From positions 3,843,765 to 3,907,764 of the forward strand of contig CP070751.1 of assembly GCA_020348445.1 (NCBI GenBank): 64,000 nucleotides of DNA, in the 5' to 3' direction. Positions within the stretch are counted from its first letter, which is position 1. The number at the start of each line of letters is the position of its first letter. Below, piece after piece: positions 43,113 to 51,712 of this stretch. This DNA is from Thermoplasmata archaeon (lineage in GTDB: Archaea > Thermoplasmatota > Thermoplasmata > GCA-020350865). Under the pieces are notes generated by a model. That model did not search any database, was not told the DNA's origin, and saw nothing but the letters and a program-made list of their open reading frames with translations. The position numbers were made by a program, and so were the translations under genes.

Positions 43113-45047
43113 CTATACCCCATTTTTTATGGATCCAAAAAATTCGTTACAATCATTGATTATATTCAAGCTCAGCTTTAGGTCTGGAATATAATCCTTA
43201 AAATGGCTGGCTCTTTTATCAAGAATTACAGCAACACCCCTATCCTCTTGATCCCTGATGAGCCTCCCTATGGTTTGCAAAAGCCTTCTTGTGGTTGGGG
43301 CCTTCACTGCGTATTCCCAACCCTTGCCAAACTTTCTATCATAGAATATCTCCTGCGCCCTTTGCTTGGCCGAGGGTTTGGGATAGGGTATACCCACCAC
43401 TACCAAAATTTCCATCTGCTCTGCTGGATAATCCATTCCCTCGCTGAGTCTGCCCCCTACAACAGATAAAAGAGTCGCCCCATAATCAGAACCTGATTTG
43501 AAACCCTCCGCTACATCCATTACCTCGGCCTGGGTCATACCCTGCTGCTCCACGTAACATCTTTTATCAAGGCAAAACTGTAATCCATTGGCAAGAAATA
43601 GGTTCATCAATCGAAAACTAGGAAAAAAGAACGCTGTGTTTCTTTTGAATTCCTTGCTTAAATCGACGAGGTAATCACCCATTCTCGGAATAAGGGATGA
43701 ATCCTTTGTCATATCCTCGAATCTTGTTGTGACATCATCTAAGTACAATACTATCCTATTTTCCTTTGGAAAAGGTGAGGGGAAAGTGGCTAGAAGGGAA
43801 TTTGAAGGAAGCCCTATTGTATCCCTGAACTCCTCCAAAGGTGAAAGTGTTCCTGACATATGAACAGAAGAATGACATAAAAGTAGGGCTTCTGTGGCTA
43901 CAGCGGGCTCTAGGCAGTATATCTCAAGCTTCGTTTTTTCGTGGTTATGAATCAACTTCACAAAGTTCTCGTCCTGCTGATCCATCCAGAATAATAAAAA
44001 ATTCCCAACTGAATTGATGTAGGATCGTGGTAGAACACCATCTTTTAACCTCACATCCTTTATGATTTCACCATGGATAACAAGGTCGCTTGCCATGGCC
44101 TTTATCTTCCTGCTGGTGGTATTGTAGGCCTGCATCAACTCGGAAAGAAACTCTCCTGGGGGAATGAAGGCATCTGCATCTTCTTCTTGTAGGTATTCCC
44201 TTTTAAGTTCCAATATGACCTCCTCTATCTTTCCCATCAAATCTGCTATAAAAATGCCGTTAGAGGTGCGCAAATTTCCAAACTCGTGAGCCTCCTTTTT
44301 TGCATTCTCAAGGGTTTGAATCCCCAGTTCCATTGATTCCAGCTCCCTTGCATAATCAGGGAGGTTGTGCGCCTCGTCAACTATCAGTATCATATCAGAA
44401 AGCCCGCAGCCCATCCATTCCAGAATACGCTGTCTTATAAAATGATTGAAAAAATAGATATATGGAGCCGTAACCAAAGTCGCATCACTGAGCATAGATT
44501 TATTAGCCTCGTAGGGGCAGAACCCGAGCTCTTTGCATCTGATGGTGAACTCTTCCACAGTTGGAAGCTCCTTTTTGGCCCAGTCTCTTATAGTTGATAT
44601 ATCCCCAGTGCATACCTTTGCATAATATCTGCAGGATTTTGGGGGCGAACCTTGGGAAATGGATTTTAAAACCTCCATCTTCTTCTTACCACAAACCTTT
44701 GAGAGCTCGTCCGAAGAGCCCTTCGCGAACTTAGAATCCTGTGCAAGCAACGGGCACATCTGATGTCTTCCCTGAACGCCCAGACCAATAATTTCCTTCT
44801 TGGAATTGATCTTCCTGAGCTCGATGATGACCTGTTGCTGTTGGGAATTTGTCCTGGTGAGATAAAGCACCTTCTTGTCATGCTCCAATGCGTATTCCAA
44901 TGTTGGTGTTAGGGCACAAATGGTCTTGCCTGTGCCAGTGCCTGATTCAAGTACAAGATGCAATTTCCCTTCCACAGCCTGATCTATGAGCTTTAGGATC
45001 TCAGGCTGGTTCTTTCTGAACTCGTATGGAAATAAAGAATGGGCCAT
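43113..45047 (-). CDS. xpd: XPD/Rad3-family DNA helicase
   Basis: A 644-residue superfamily 2 FeS helicase. Motif I ESGTGTGKTICALTP (34-48), Ia LYLTRTNSQQQQV, a cysteine-bearing segment between residues ~98 and 177 (C98, C119, C139, C146, C171, C177) that houses the 4Fe-4S cluster, motif II DEAHNLPD (224-231), HMSGTLSPL (motif III), SVVGGRLSEGMDYP (motif V) and QTIGRLIRDQEDRGVAVILDKR (motif VI). Archaeal XPD unwinds DNA 5'-3' and is linked to repair and transcription-coupled processes. It is 32 bases downstream of the small conserved gene at 45080-45508, likely one transcription unit. Confidence 0.92.
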   Translation of the reverse strand: MAHSLFPYEFRKNQPEILKLIDQAVEGKLHLVLESGTGTGKTICALTPTLEYALEHDKKVLYLTRTNSQQQQVIIELRKINSKKEIIGLGVQGRHQMCPLLAQDSKFAKGSSDELSKVCGKKKMEVLKSISQGSPPKSCRYYAKVCTGDISTIRDWAKKELPTVEEFTIRCKELGFCPYEANKSMLSDATLVTAPYIYFFNHFIRQRILEWMGCGLSDMILIVDEAHNLPDYARELESMELGIQTLENAKKEAHEFGNLRTSNGIFIADLMGKIEEVILELKREYLQEEDADAFIPPGEFLSELMQAYNTTSRKIKAMASDLVIHGEIIKDVRLKDGVLPRSYINSVGNFLLFWMDQQDENFVKLIHNHEKTKLEIYCLEPAVATEALLLCHSSVHMSGTLSPLEEFRDTIGLPSNSLLATFPSPFPKENRIVLYLDDVTTRFEDMTKDSSLIPRMGDYLVDLSKEFKRNTAFFFPSFRLMNLFLANGLQFCLDKRCYVEQQGMTQAEVMDVAEGFKSGSDYGATLLSVVGGRLSEGMDYPAEQMEILVVVGIPYPKPSAKQRAQEIFYDRKFGKGWEYAVKAPTTRRLLQTIGRLIRDQEDRGVAVILDKRASHFKDYIPDLKLSLNIINDCNEFFGSIKNGV

Positions 45048-45079
45048 ATGGGTGAATCAGAAGATGTGGATAAAAAAGT

Positions 45080-45508
45080 TTACTCTTCCTCTTCATTATT
45101 CCTTTTCCATATATCCTCAGGTATCTCAGAGTACACGAGGCTCTCTTCTGCCGCCTCTCTGCGCTCCTTCTCCTCCGCAGCTTCCACAAGCTCCCTGATC
45201 TTCTCCTTTCTAAACAGCCAGTAATGTATTCTCCATTCCCTTCCATCATAGAGAGTGGTCTCTTCCCTTTCCGTGGTGAGAAGACCTGAGTCCTCAAGCA
45301 TGTAGAAAGCGTCCCTATCCTCAGGTTCCAACACATTGTCTATGATCCTGTCACTGTAACCAAAGAAGTTCAAAACGTGGTTTGCCATGGCCCTCGCAGC
45401 CTTGGTCTCCATGCCGCTCTTGTCTATGCTGTTCTTTATCGCCTTGGTCAGGTCGTCCACTGTCAAAGTGTCGCCTGGTTCTTTCTTGAGTTTTGTCATA
45501 TATGCCAT
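45080..45508 (-). CDS. Uncharacterised archaeal protein (DUF6015-like), probably winged-helix
   Basis: A 142-residue protein: an N-terminal helical part (TVDDLTKAIKNSIDKSGMETKAARAMANHVLNFFGYSDRIIDNVL) and then a strand-turn pattern (DAFYMLEDSGLLTTEREETTLYDGREWRIHYWLFRKEKI) typical of winged-helix domains, ending in an acidic coiled tail. It resembles a family I remember as DUF6015 from Thermoplasmata, but I cannot confirm that. GGAG nine bases before the ATG supports the start. Its position directly before xpd suggests a DNA-related role. Confidence 0.75.
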   Translation of the reverse strand: MAYMTKLKKEPGDTLTVDDLTKAIKNSIDKSGMETKAARAMANHVLNFFGYSDRIIDNVLEPEDRDAFYMLEDSGLLTTEREETTLYDGREWRIHYWLFRKEKIRELVEAAEEKERREAAEESLVYSEIPEDIWKRNNEEEE

Positions 45509-45633
45509 TTCAACAGCTCCTTACCCCACATATCAAACGTCGGTTATTTATATCACGCAACAGATATTACTAACTAGGTGTATTTATAGTTTTCGCGATG
45601 GGACTCACGGTTTTCGAAATATGAAATCTGTAT

Positions 45634-46374
45634 TTATCCTTTTTTTCCCATCCTATTTAGGATTTTCTCCAAATTATCGCTATTATTAAAGTCTGCGATC
45701 CCACTCTTCATCATATCTTCGCTTTCTTCTTTTTTTCTTATTTCTTCTATATATGATATCATCTTCGGCAGGGCTCTGACAACATCATCCACTACTGTAA
45801 CATCTGCAGCCTTGGAAGTCCTTGAGAGGGGATTTAGGTCCACAGCGATTATCGTTTTTCCCATTTTCTTAAGAGCAGAAGCCCTGTCTCCATCCTCCAA
45901 GGGTATTATAATCACATCGGCCTCTATGGTGCCTTCCTTGGTGCACAACGCCCTCTTATGGTCCAAACCCGGGATCTCGGCATCGGGATTTTCTCCCAGA
46001 ATCTCTTTTGCACCATGATCTCTAAGAAGGTCAGCTATTTTCTTTACCCGCTCTTCATTCCTGTAAAAGAGGTTTATTTCCAGTTTTGCAGGAATGATTT
46101 CTGATAGTTTTATCATATCATCAGGAACTAAAACAGCAGTGTTACCATTAACAGATACCACGGGATTTTTTGCTAAAAGCAGATGGTATGCCGCGATTTT
46201 TTCCGCTAAATCCGCCTCTAAAACCGTTTTTTCACCTAAAAGGTAATCAAAGGCCTCACCACGGCCGTGGGCAATCAAACCTGCTTCTGCCACAATACCC
46301 ATCTTCATGCCTTCTATGATCTTTTCCCTCTTCATAAGGGACTCGTATCTTGGATGGGTTTTTGGAATTTGCAT
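45634..46374 (-). CDS. 4-phosphopantoate--beta-alanine ligase (archaeal PPS)
   Basis: A 246-residue archaeal phosphopantothenate synthetase, which with pantoate kinase replaces bacterial PanC/CoaA in coenzyme A synthesis. Typical phrases are IPKTHPRYESLMKREKIIEGMKMGIVAEAGLIAHGRGEAFDYLLGE at the start, VSVNGNTAVLVPDDMIKL, INLFYRNEERVKKI, IPGLDHKRALCTKEGTIEADVIIIPLEDGDRASALKKMGK and IAVDLNPLSRTSK. Length matches the family (~250). No other CoA gene is adjacent. ATG start without an evident Shine-Dalgarno, so perhaps leaderless. Confidence 0.92.
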   Translation of the reverse strand: MQIPKTHPRYESLMKREKIIEGMKMGIVAEAGLIAHGRGEAFDYLLGEKTVLEADLAEKIAAYHLLLAKNPVVSVNGNTAVLVPDDMIKLSEIIPAKLEINLFYRNEERVKKIADLLRDHGAKEILGENPDAEIPGLDHKRALCTKEGTIEADVIIIPLEDGDRASALKKMGKTIIAVDLNPLSRTSKAADVTVVDDVVRALPKMISYIEEIRKKEESEDMMKSGIADFNNSDNLEKILNRMGKKG

Positions 46375-46435
46375 AATAAGGTGATTGTCATAGCATAAAT
46401 TAATGCTTTTTTATCAGGAATTATTCTAGAAACAC

Positions 46436-47431
46436 CTATACATTCCAAACGTACTCGATTCCACCTGCGATCCGGAGGTGCATATATGCCTCACCGTAAA
46501 GTGTTATAGTTAAACTCAATTCATCGGAATTACAGGCAATTATACCAAGAGAGCTTTCATACGTATTTGAACTAAAGGACCGCTCTGTACCTCCCTGGGG
46601 TGTTATGGGGTCTCTTATTATCAGTGCTCCTCCTGAGTTATCTTCAGTTTTTATTTCAAAATGGTAGATCCAAGAGTCGAAAGCTCCCCATTCAGGGTGG
46701 CCTTCTATGTGGCTTTTATAAGTTTCAGAATAAGGTGAATTATAGAGTTGACCAATAATATCATAGCCACGAACAAAGTACACATTACCTGCAAACCCTT
46801 TGTTATGCGTAACTAAGGTCATCTCAAGCTGCGGAATTCCAGAGGAATCTTCAAAGACAAGAGAGTTTATCCATTTAGCAGAGTCGTCATATGAATAAAT
46901 GAGTTTCTCACCAGTTGGAGCAGTGGCTTTGATATTCACCAGGATTGTATTCCCACTTTCAGGTAAATCGACATTTTTAATGGAGGTGACCTTGGCGCTA
47001 AATCCCTCAATTTTAAACAATGAGAAGCTCCATTCCTTGTTTTTCTTTAACGGAAATGAGAATAATGGTTGTGGTATCCCCTGCTCGTATATTGATAAAT
47101 CCTCGATCGTAATTCTTCCCAGCATGGGATTGTAATTCAAAACTGCATGGCGTTGTGCATCTTGCAGAGTTGCTACACCCACCAAGTAATTATCTTCCTC
47201 CTCGGAAGCCACCACCATCTGAGATATGGCATCCTCAATATCTGGAGTTTTAAAAGAATATTTCCAGTATTTCCCTGGTATCCAGGTAGGGGCAGAGATT
47301 TCATCGGGAATGGAGGATTGTTCAGAGAGCTCCACATATCCTGCAAGTAGGGCAGCCCCGAGAACGAATCCTATAATAAATATACCTATAAGGGTTAATA
47401 TTGAGACTGACATCTTCTCTTTTAAGTTCAT
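46436..47431 (-). CDS. Exported membrane-anchored protein of unknown function
   Basis: About 331 residues with one N-terminal helix (SILTLIGIFIIGFVLGAALLAGYVEL) and a long extracytoplasmic beta-rich domain. Phrases such as WIPGKYWKYSFKTPDIEDAISQMVV, VLNYNPMLGRITIEDLSIYEQGIPQPLFSFPLKKNKEWSF and IEYVWNV at the end resemble DUF-type archaeal lipoprotein-like substrates but I recognise no family. ATG 47431 follows GGTTGAGG; an in-frame TTG at 47446 is less likely. Single gene divergent from purP. Confidence 0.75.
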   Translation of the reverse strand: MNLKEKMSVSILTLIGIFIIGFVLGAALLAGYVELSEQSSIPDEISAPTWIPGKYWKYSFKTPDIEDAISQMVVASEEEDNYLVGVATLQDAQRHAVLNYNPMLGRITIEDLSIYEQGIPQPLFSFPLKKNKEWSFSLFKIEGFSAKVTSIKNVDLPESGNTILVNIKATAPTGEKLIYSYDDSAKWINSLVFEDSSGIPQLEMTLVTHNKGFAGNVYFVRGYDIIGQLYNSPYSETYKSHIEGHPEWGAFDSWIYHFEIKTEDNSGGALIIRDPITPQGGTERSFSSNTYESSLGIIACNSDELSLTITLYGEAYMHLRIAGGIEYVWNV

Positions 47432-47547
47432 TGCCCTCAACCGCAAAACACCTATTTGTTGTGCTTAATTATAAATGTTTCCATTTCCTGGTAAACCCCC
47501 CGCTTTCTCGCATAAATTACATAAACTAGAAAGCTATTATCCCAATA

Positions 47548-48615
47548 ATGGTTGCGGAGAACGAGGTTTCAAATTGGCTTACGGAATATGACAGAGATGA
47601 GCTGGTAATCGCCACGTTGTGTTCCCATACAAGCCTTCAGATTTTTGATGGTGCTAAAAAAGAGGGTTTCAAGACCCTTGGCATTTCCGTGGGCCCACCT
47701 GCTAAATTCTACGATGCCTTTCCAAAGGGAAAACCTGATGAATTTTTTGTTGTGGATAATCATTCGGACATCCCGGAAAAAGCCGAAGACTTGCGCCAAA
47801 GAAATGTGATATTAATTCCCCATGGCTCCTTTGTTGAGTACCTTGGCCCAGACAACTTTGAGAAACTCCAAGTACCGACCTTCGGGAACAGAAAAGTCCT
47901 GCGATGGGAATCCTCAAGGATCAAGGAAAGGGAGTGGCTAGAAAGTGCGGGAATAGAAATGCCTCAATTGTTCAAAGAACCAGAACAAATCGACAGGCCT
48001 GTTGTGGTTAAGTTCGATGGAGCAAAGGGAGGCAGGGGTTTTTTCATAGTAAAGAATTATAGGGAATTTGAAAAGGTGAATCCCACACAAAGATACACCA
48101 TACAGGAGTACGTCCTTGGCACCAGATATTATCTTCATTATTTTTACTCTCCAATAAAAGAGGATGGCTACAAGCTCTCAAAAGGTATATTGGAGCTATT
48201 GAGTATCGACAGACGTGACGAGACCAACATCGATGAAATGTATAAATTGGGTTCACAAGAGGAATTAAAAAAACTGAGTATTTATCCAAGTTTTGTCGTT
48301 ACTGGGAATGTTCCATTGACAATACGGGAATCACTTTTGGCTGAAGTCTTCGACATGGGGGAAAAGGTCGTTGAAAAATCCTTTGAGCTTTTTGGAGGCA
48401 TAATTGGACCTTTTTGTCTCGAAACAATTGTGAACGATGAGCTTCAGTTCAAGGTTTTCGAGGTCTCGGCCAGAATAGTCGCAGGTACGAATCCTTTTAT
48501 CTCCGGCTCACCATACTCCGAGTTTTTAGAGTCAAATCTCTCCACAGGCAGAAGAATTGCCCAGGAGATAAATATGGCCAATGAAATGGACAGGCTCGAT
48601 GAAATACTTAGCTGA
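47548..48615 (+). CDS. purP: PurP: formate-dependent FAICAR synthetase
   Basis: A 355-residue ATP-grasp enzyme that formylates AICAR with free formate and ATP, the archaeal route for the ninth purine step. Typical motifs: IATLCSHTSLQIFDGAKKEGFKTLGISVG at the start, PHGSFVEYLG, FGNRKVLRWES, VVVKFDGAKGGRGFFIVKNYREF, TIQEYVLGTRYYLHYFYSPI and FEVSARIVAGTNPFISGSPYS. Start ATG 47548 has little leader and is probably leaderless. Its 3' end lies 14 bases from that of purH, which does the same step with formyl-THF. Confidence 0.95.
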   Translation: MVAENEVSNWLTEYDRDELVIATLCSHTSLQIFDGAKKEGFKTLGISVGPPAKFYDAFPKGKPDEFFVVDNHSDIPEKAEDLRQRNVILIPHGSFVEYLGPDNFEKLQVPTFGNRKVLRWESSRIKEREWLESAGIEMPQLFKEPEQIDRPVVVKFDGAKGGRGFFIVKNYREFEKVNPTQRYTIQEYVLGTRYYLHYFYSPIKEDGYKLSKGILELLSIDRRDETNIDEMYKLGSQEELKKLSIYPSFVVTGNVPLTIRESLLAEVFDMGEKVVEKSFELFGGIIGPFCLETIVNDELQFKVFEVSARIVAGTNPFISGSPYSEFLESNLSTGRRIAQEINMANEMDRLDEILS

Positions 48616-48629
48616 TTTTTATTTTGGTA

Positions 48630-50195
48630 TCAATGTTTAAAGAGCCTTATTCCCGAAAACACCATGGACATACCGTGCTCGTTGGCTGCCGCAATAACCT
48701 CATCGTCCCGAACAGATCCTCCTGGCTGGATTATTGCAGCTACTCCGAACTTCGCTGCTGCGTCCACACCATCCCTGAACGGGAAAAATGCATCCGAGGC
48801 CATAACACTACCCTTGGCCTTCTCTCCTGCCTTGCGGGCAGCTATCATTGAAGCATCCACTCTACTCATTTGGCCTGCACCAATTCCCACTGTCTGCTCA
48901 CCTTGAGCTAGTAAAATGGAGTTTGACTTCACATGCTTCAGAACCTTGCAGGCGAAAACCATGGTTTTCAGCTCCGCCTCCGTGGGTTTCTTATCTGTAA
49001 CTACCTTCAAGCTCCTTGGATTGATTTCGGGGAAATCCCCTGTCTGAATCAAAAGACCGCCCTTGACCTTCATCATCTTGTGTTCTACAGGTGATTCTCT
49101 TTTAATAGGAACACCGGTTTTTAGCAGTCTTATGCTTTTTTTCTTAGATAGCAGATCCAGTGCATCTTTGTCAAATTCAGGGGCAATTACAGCTTCTACA
49201 AAGTGTTTCTTGATCTCTTCTGCCGTGGCCAAATCACAATCTCTGTTCAGACCTACTACACTGCCGAAAGCAGAAAGAGAATCTGCAGCTTCACCAATAC
49301 TATAAGCCTCAGAAATTGTATCAGCACTGGCGACACCACAAGGATTCGTGTGCTTTATTACAGATGCAGTGGGTCTATCAAAGTCCATAACGATATCTAA
49401 TGCTGAATCCAAATCGATGATATTGTTGAAGGATAGATCCTTTCCATGGAGCTTGATGGCGTTGCCAACACAAACTCCCGAAAATCTCGTGTTCATATAA
49501 AACGCAGCCTGTTGATGCGGATTTTCTCCATATCTAAGGTCCAACGCCTTTTCATATCCCAAACCTATTACATCTGGGAAGGGCTTTGAAGGTGTGAATT
49601 TCTTGTGGAGAAAGTCAGAAATCACACTGTCGTATTTTGCAGTGTGTTCAAAGGCTTCCAATGCCAGCTTGGAGGAGAAATCAGATGATATCCCTCCACC
49701 GTTAGTTTTCAGTTCCTGTAGTATATCATCATATCTTTCTGGATTTACAACAACAGCCACACCGTTGTGGTTTTTTGCAGCAGAGCGTATCATGGTGGGG
49801 CCACCGATATCTATGTTCTCAATGGCCTCATCTATGCTTACATCTTTTTTCTTAATGGTAGCCTCGAAAGGATAGAGATTAACGATCACCATGTCAATTG
49901 GCGTTATGCCATGCTCCTTTAATTGGGTCATATGTCTCTCAGAATCTCTAATGGCAAGTATACCCCCGTGGACTTTGGGGTGGAGCGTTTTTACCCTTCC
50001 ATTCAGCATCTCTGGGAACTTGGTATACTCTGATACAAGTTTAACGGGAACTCCATTTTCCTTAAGCAGTTTTGCTGTTCCACCTGTTGAAAGAATTTCC
50101 ACTTTAAGATCTGCAAGACCTCTTGCGAATTCCACAATACCCTGCTTGTCCGATACGCTAATTAATGCTCGATTTATCTTGATCAAGTTTCTCAC
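48630..50195 (-). CDS. purH: PurH: AICAR transformylase/IMP cyclohydrolase
   Basis: A 521-residue bifunctional enzyme. The N-terminal IMP cyclohydrolase domain (ALISVSDKQGIVEFARGLADLKVEILSTGGTAKLL, RVKTLHPKVHGGILA, NIDIGGPTMIRSAAKNH) is followed by the AICAR formyltransferase domain with RYGENPHQQAAFY, the catalytic KHTNPCGVA and SDAFFPFRDGVDAAAKFGVAAIIQPGGSVRDDEVI. It uses 10-formyl-THF, the product of Fhs. GTG start at 50195 behind AAAGGGAA. Full-length, standard bacterial architecture, found in only part of the Archaea; here convergent with purP, giving two routes for one step. Confidence 0.97.
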   Translation of the reverse strand: MRNLIKINRALISVSDKQGIVEFARGLADLKVEILSTGGTAKLLKENGVPVKLVSEYTKFPEMLNGRVKTLHPKVHGGILAIRDSERHMTQLKEHGITPIDMVIVNLYPFEATIKKKDVSIDEAIENIDIGGPTMIRSAAKNHNGVAVVVNPERYDDILQELKTNGGGISSDFSSKLALEAFEHTAKYDSVISDFLHKKFTPSKPFPDVIGLGYEKALDLRYGENPHQQAAFYMNTRFSGVCVGNAIKLHGKDLSFNNIIDLDSALDIVMDFDRPTASVIKHTNPCGVASADTISEAYSIGEAADSLSAFGSVVGLNRDCDLATAEEIKKHFVEAVIAPEFDKDALDLLSKKKSIRLLKTGVPIKRESPVEHKMMKVKGGLLIQTGDFPEINPRSLKVVTDKKPTEAELKTMVFACKVLKHVKSNSILLAQGEQTVGIGAGQMSRVDASMIAARKAGEKAKGSVMASDAFFPFRDGVDAAAKFGVAAIIQPGGSVRDDEVIAAANEHGMSMVFSGIRLFKH

Positions 50196-50312
50196 TTCCC
50201 TTTGATTTTACCCCCCTTATCTGGGCGTGTAGGGTAATGATTTGTAATTAAAAAAACTTGTCGTTGATTTAATATATATATTCAGATTAAACTAAGCATC
50301 CTCGCCGAAGCC

Positions 50313-50359
50313 TATTTAAATATAAAAGCCATTAGCGTGACCCAAGGAGAGGAGAAAAA
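50313..50359 (+). promoter_or_regulatory. Promoter and ribosome site of the AcsE-like gene
   Basis: TATA box TATTTAAATATAAA (50313-50326) precedes GGAGAGG (50346-50352) and ATG 50360, giving a ~10-base leader if initiation is at the usual distance. Confidence 0.5.
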
Positions 50360-51136
50360 ATGATCGTGATAAGCGAACGCATCAACGGATTGTTCAAGTC
50401 CGTTGGCAAAGCCATTGATGGTAGAGATGCAAACGCCATACAACAACTGGCATTGGACCAGGTAAAGAAAGGAGCCGATATATTAGATTTGAATACCGGA
50501 CCAGGCATGGATAATGAGCCTGAGGTTATGGAATGGCTCGTGAAAACTATTCAGGATGTAACGGATGTCCAGCTTTCCATTGATACCCCAAAACCCGAAG
50601 CCATGGAGGCTGGACTTAAGGCCGTGAACAAGAAAGCCATGCTGAATTCTACTACAGCGGAGCAGAAAAGGATGGAGGCCCTTTTTCCGCTTGCCAAGGA
50701 GTATGATGCCGAGATAGTATGCCTGACATTGGATGAGAAGGGCATTCCCAACGATGCAATGAGGAGAAACGAGCTTGCCATGCTCATGATTACCCAGGCC
50801 ATGGAATACGACATTTCAGTTGAGAATATCTACCTCGATCCGTTGATTCTTCCTGTGGGTGCGGCACAGAATCAGGGTCCTGCTGTAATCGAGGCAATAA
50901 ACATGTTCAAGATGCTATCTGATCCCACACCCAAAACAGTTGTAGGATTGAGCAATATTTCCAATGGAGCAAAGCAAAGATCTCTTTTAAATAGGACTTA
51001 TTTGGCCATGTTAATGGGTGCCGGTCTTACCGCTGCAATCATGGATCCAAATGACCTGGATTTGATGCATATAGCAAAAACTGGAGATATATTACTAAAC
51101 AAGAAACTTTATGCCCATGATTATCTCCAGGTTTAG
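50360..51136 (+). CDS. acsE: Methyl-THF:corrinoid protein methyltransferase (AcsE-like)
   Basis: A 258-residue pterin-binding TIM-barrel. AcsE moves the methyl of 5-methyl-THF to the corrinoid iron-sulfur protein in the Wood-Ljungdahl pathway; related MtrH and MetH domains do similar chemistry. Seen: ISERINGLFKSVGKAIDGRD, GADILDLNTGPG, QLSIDTPKPEAMEAGLK, MLNSTTAEQKRM, IYLDPLILPVGAAQNQG, TVVGLSNISNGAKQRSLLNRTYLAMLMGAGLTAAIMDPND. Length and the Asn that stabilises N5 protonation (NGAKQRSLLN region) fit AcsE. With MetVF and Fhs it completes most of a folate methyl branch; the corrinoid acceptor and CODH/ACS are not in the window, so a different corrinoid acceptor is possible. Confidence 0.9.
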   Translation: MIVISERINGLFKSVGKAIDGRDANAIQQLALDQVKKGADILDLNTGPGMDNEPEVMEWLVKTIQDVTDVQLSIDTPKPEAMEAGLKAVNKKAMLNSTTAEQKRMEALFPLAKEYDAEIVCLTLDEKGIPNDAMRRNELAMLMITQAMEYDISVENIYLDPLILPVGAAQNQGPAVIEAINMFKMLSDPTPKTVVGLSNISNGAKQRSLLNRTYLAMLMGAGLTAAIMDPNDLDLMHIAKTGDILLNKKLYAHDYLQV

Positions 51137-51151
51137 TGGGAAGGCCAAATC

Positions 51152-51187
51152 TCCCTTTCTTTGTTTTTCTTTTTATATTTTTTTCAG
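51152..51187 (+). terminator. T-rich terminator after acsE
   Basis: A pyrimidine run with T3, T5, T5 and T7 tracts 15-50 bases after the stop codon fits archaeal intrinsic termination. Confidence 0.45.
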
Positions 51188-51206
51188 AGCAGTTGAACCT
51201 TTACAA

Positions 51207-51644
51207 TTATTTCTCTCCTAGAATGTTTGCGGCAAATTCGTCTAGTTTTTCCTCGAAACCATCTTCAAGAGGGCCTTTCATGCCTGTTACTTTGATTTTA
51301 AGGCCATCAGATGCCTTTGTCAATCCCTTGGGTTCGAGGAGCGCCTCCATTTTTTCGATTGTTTTGGTATTGGGGTCCATATGGGTTGTAATTAGAGCGT
51401 ACTTTGCTTCCTTTTTACCTATCTCCATCTTTTTCAGGAATTTCTTCATTTTTCCAGGAGGGCCTCCAACATGGGTTGGAGAACTAAAGACATAGATATC
51501 TGCTTGCGGCAGCGAATTTGGCTTAACATCTCGAATAGAAAATACCTCTGTCTCATGTCCTATCTTTGTAATTGCTCCACTTAAATAATGTGCACATTTT
51601 TCTCCATTTCCGAATTTGGATTCATAAGCAATACATACCTTCAT
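51207..51644 (-). CDS. Flavodoxin
   Basis: A 145-residue flavodoxin-like electron carrier. FMN phosphate loop YESKFGNGEKCA (8-19), second loop FSSPTHVGGPPGKMKKFLKKM, third loop region ITTHMDPNTKTIEKM. It may serve as a low-potential one-electron donor; being next to acsE it could help reactivate corrinoid proteins or serve HdrA-type enzymes, an inference only. Single gene with ATG start and no strong Shine-Dalgarno, transcribed toward acsE. Confidence 0.88.
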   Translation of the reverse strand: MKVCIAYESKFGNGEKCAHYLSGAITKIGHETEVFSIRDVKPNSLPQADIYVFSSPTHVGGPPGKMKKFLKKMEIGKKEAKYALITTHMDPNTKTIEKMEALLEPKGLTKASDGLKIKVTGMKGPLEDGFEEKLDEFAANILGEK

Positions 51645-51712
51645 ACCAACACCCAGACACTGTATATGATATAACTAAATAAATTTTTCATAAACAGGGA
51701 TTTTCCCAACAG

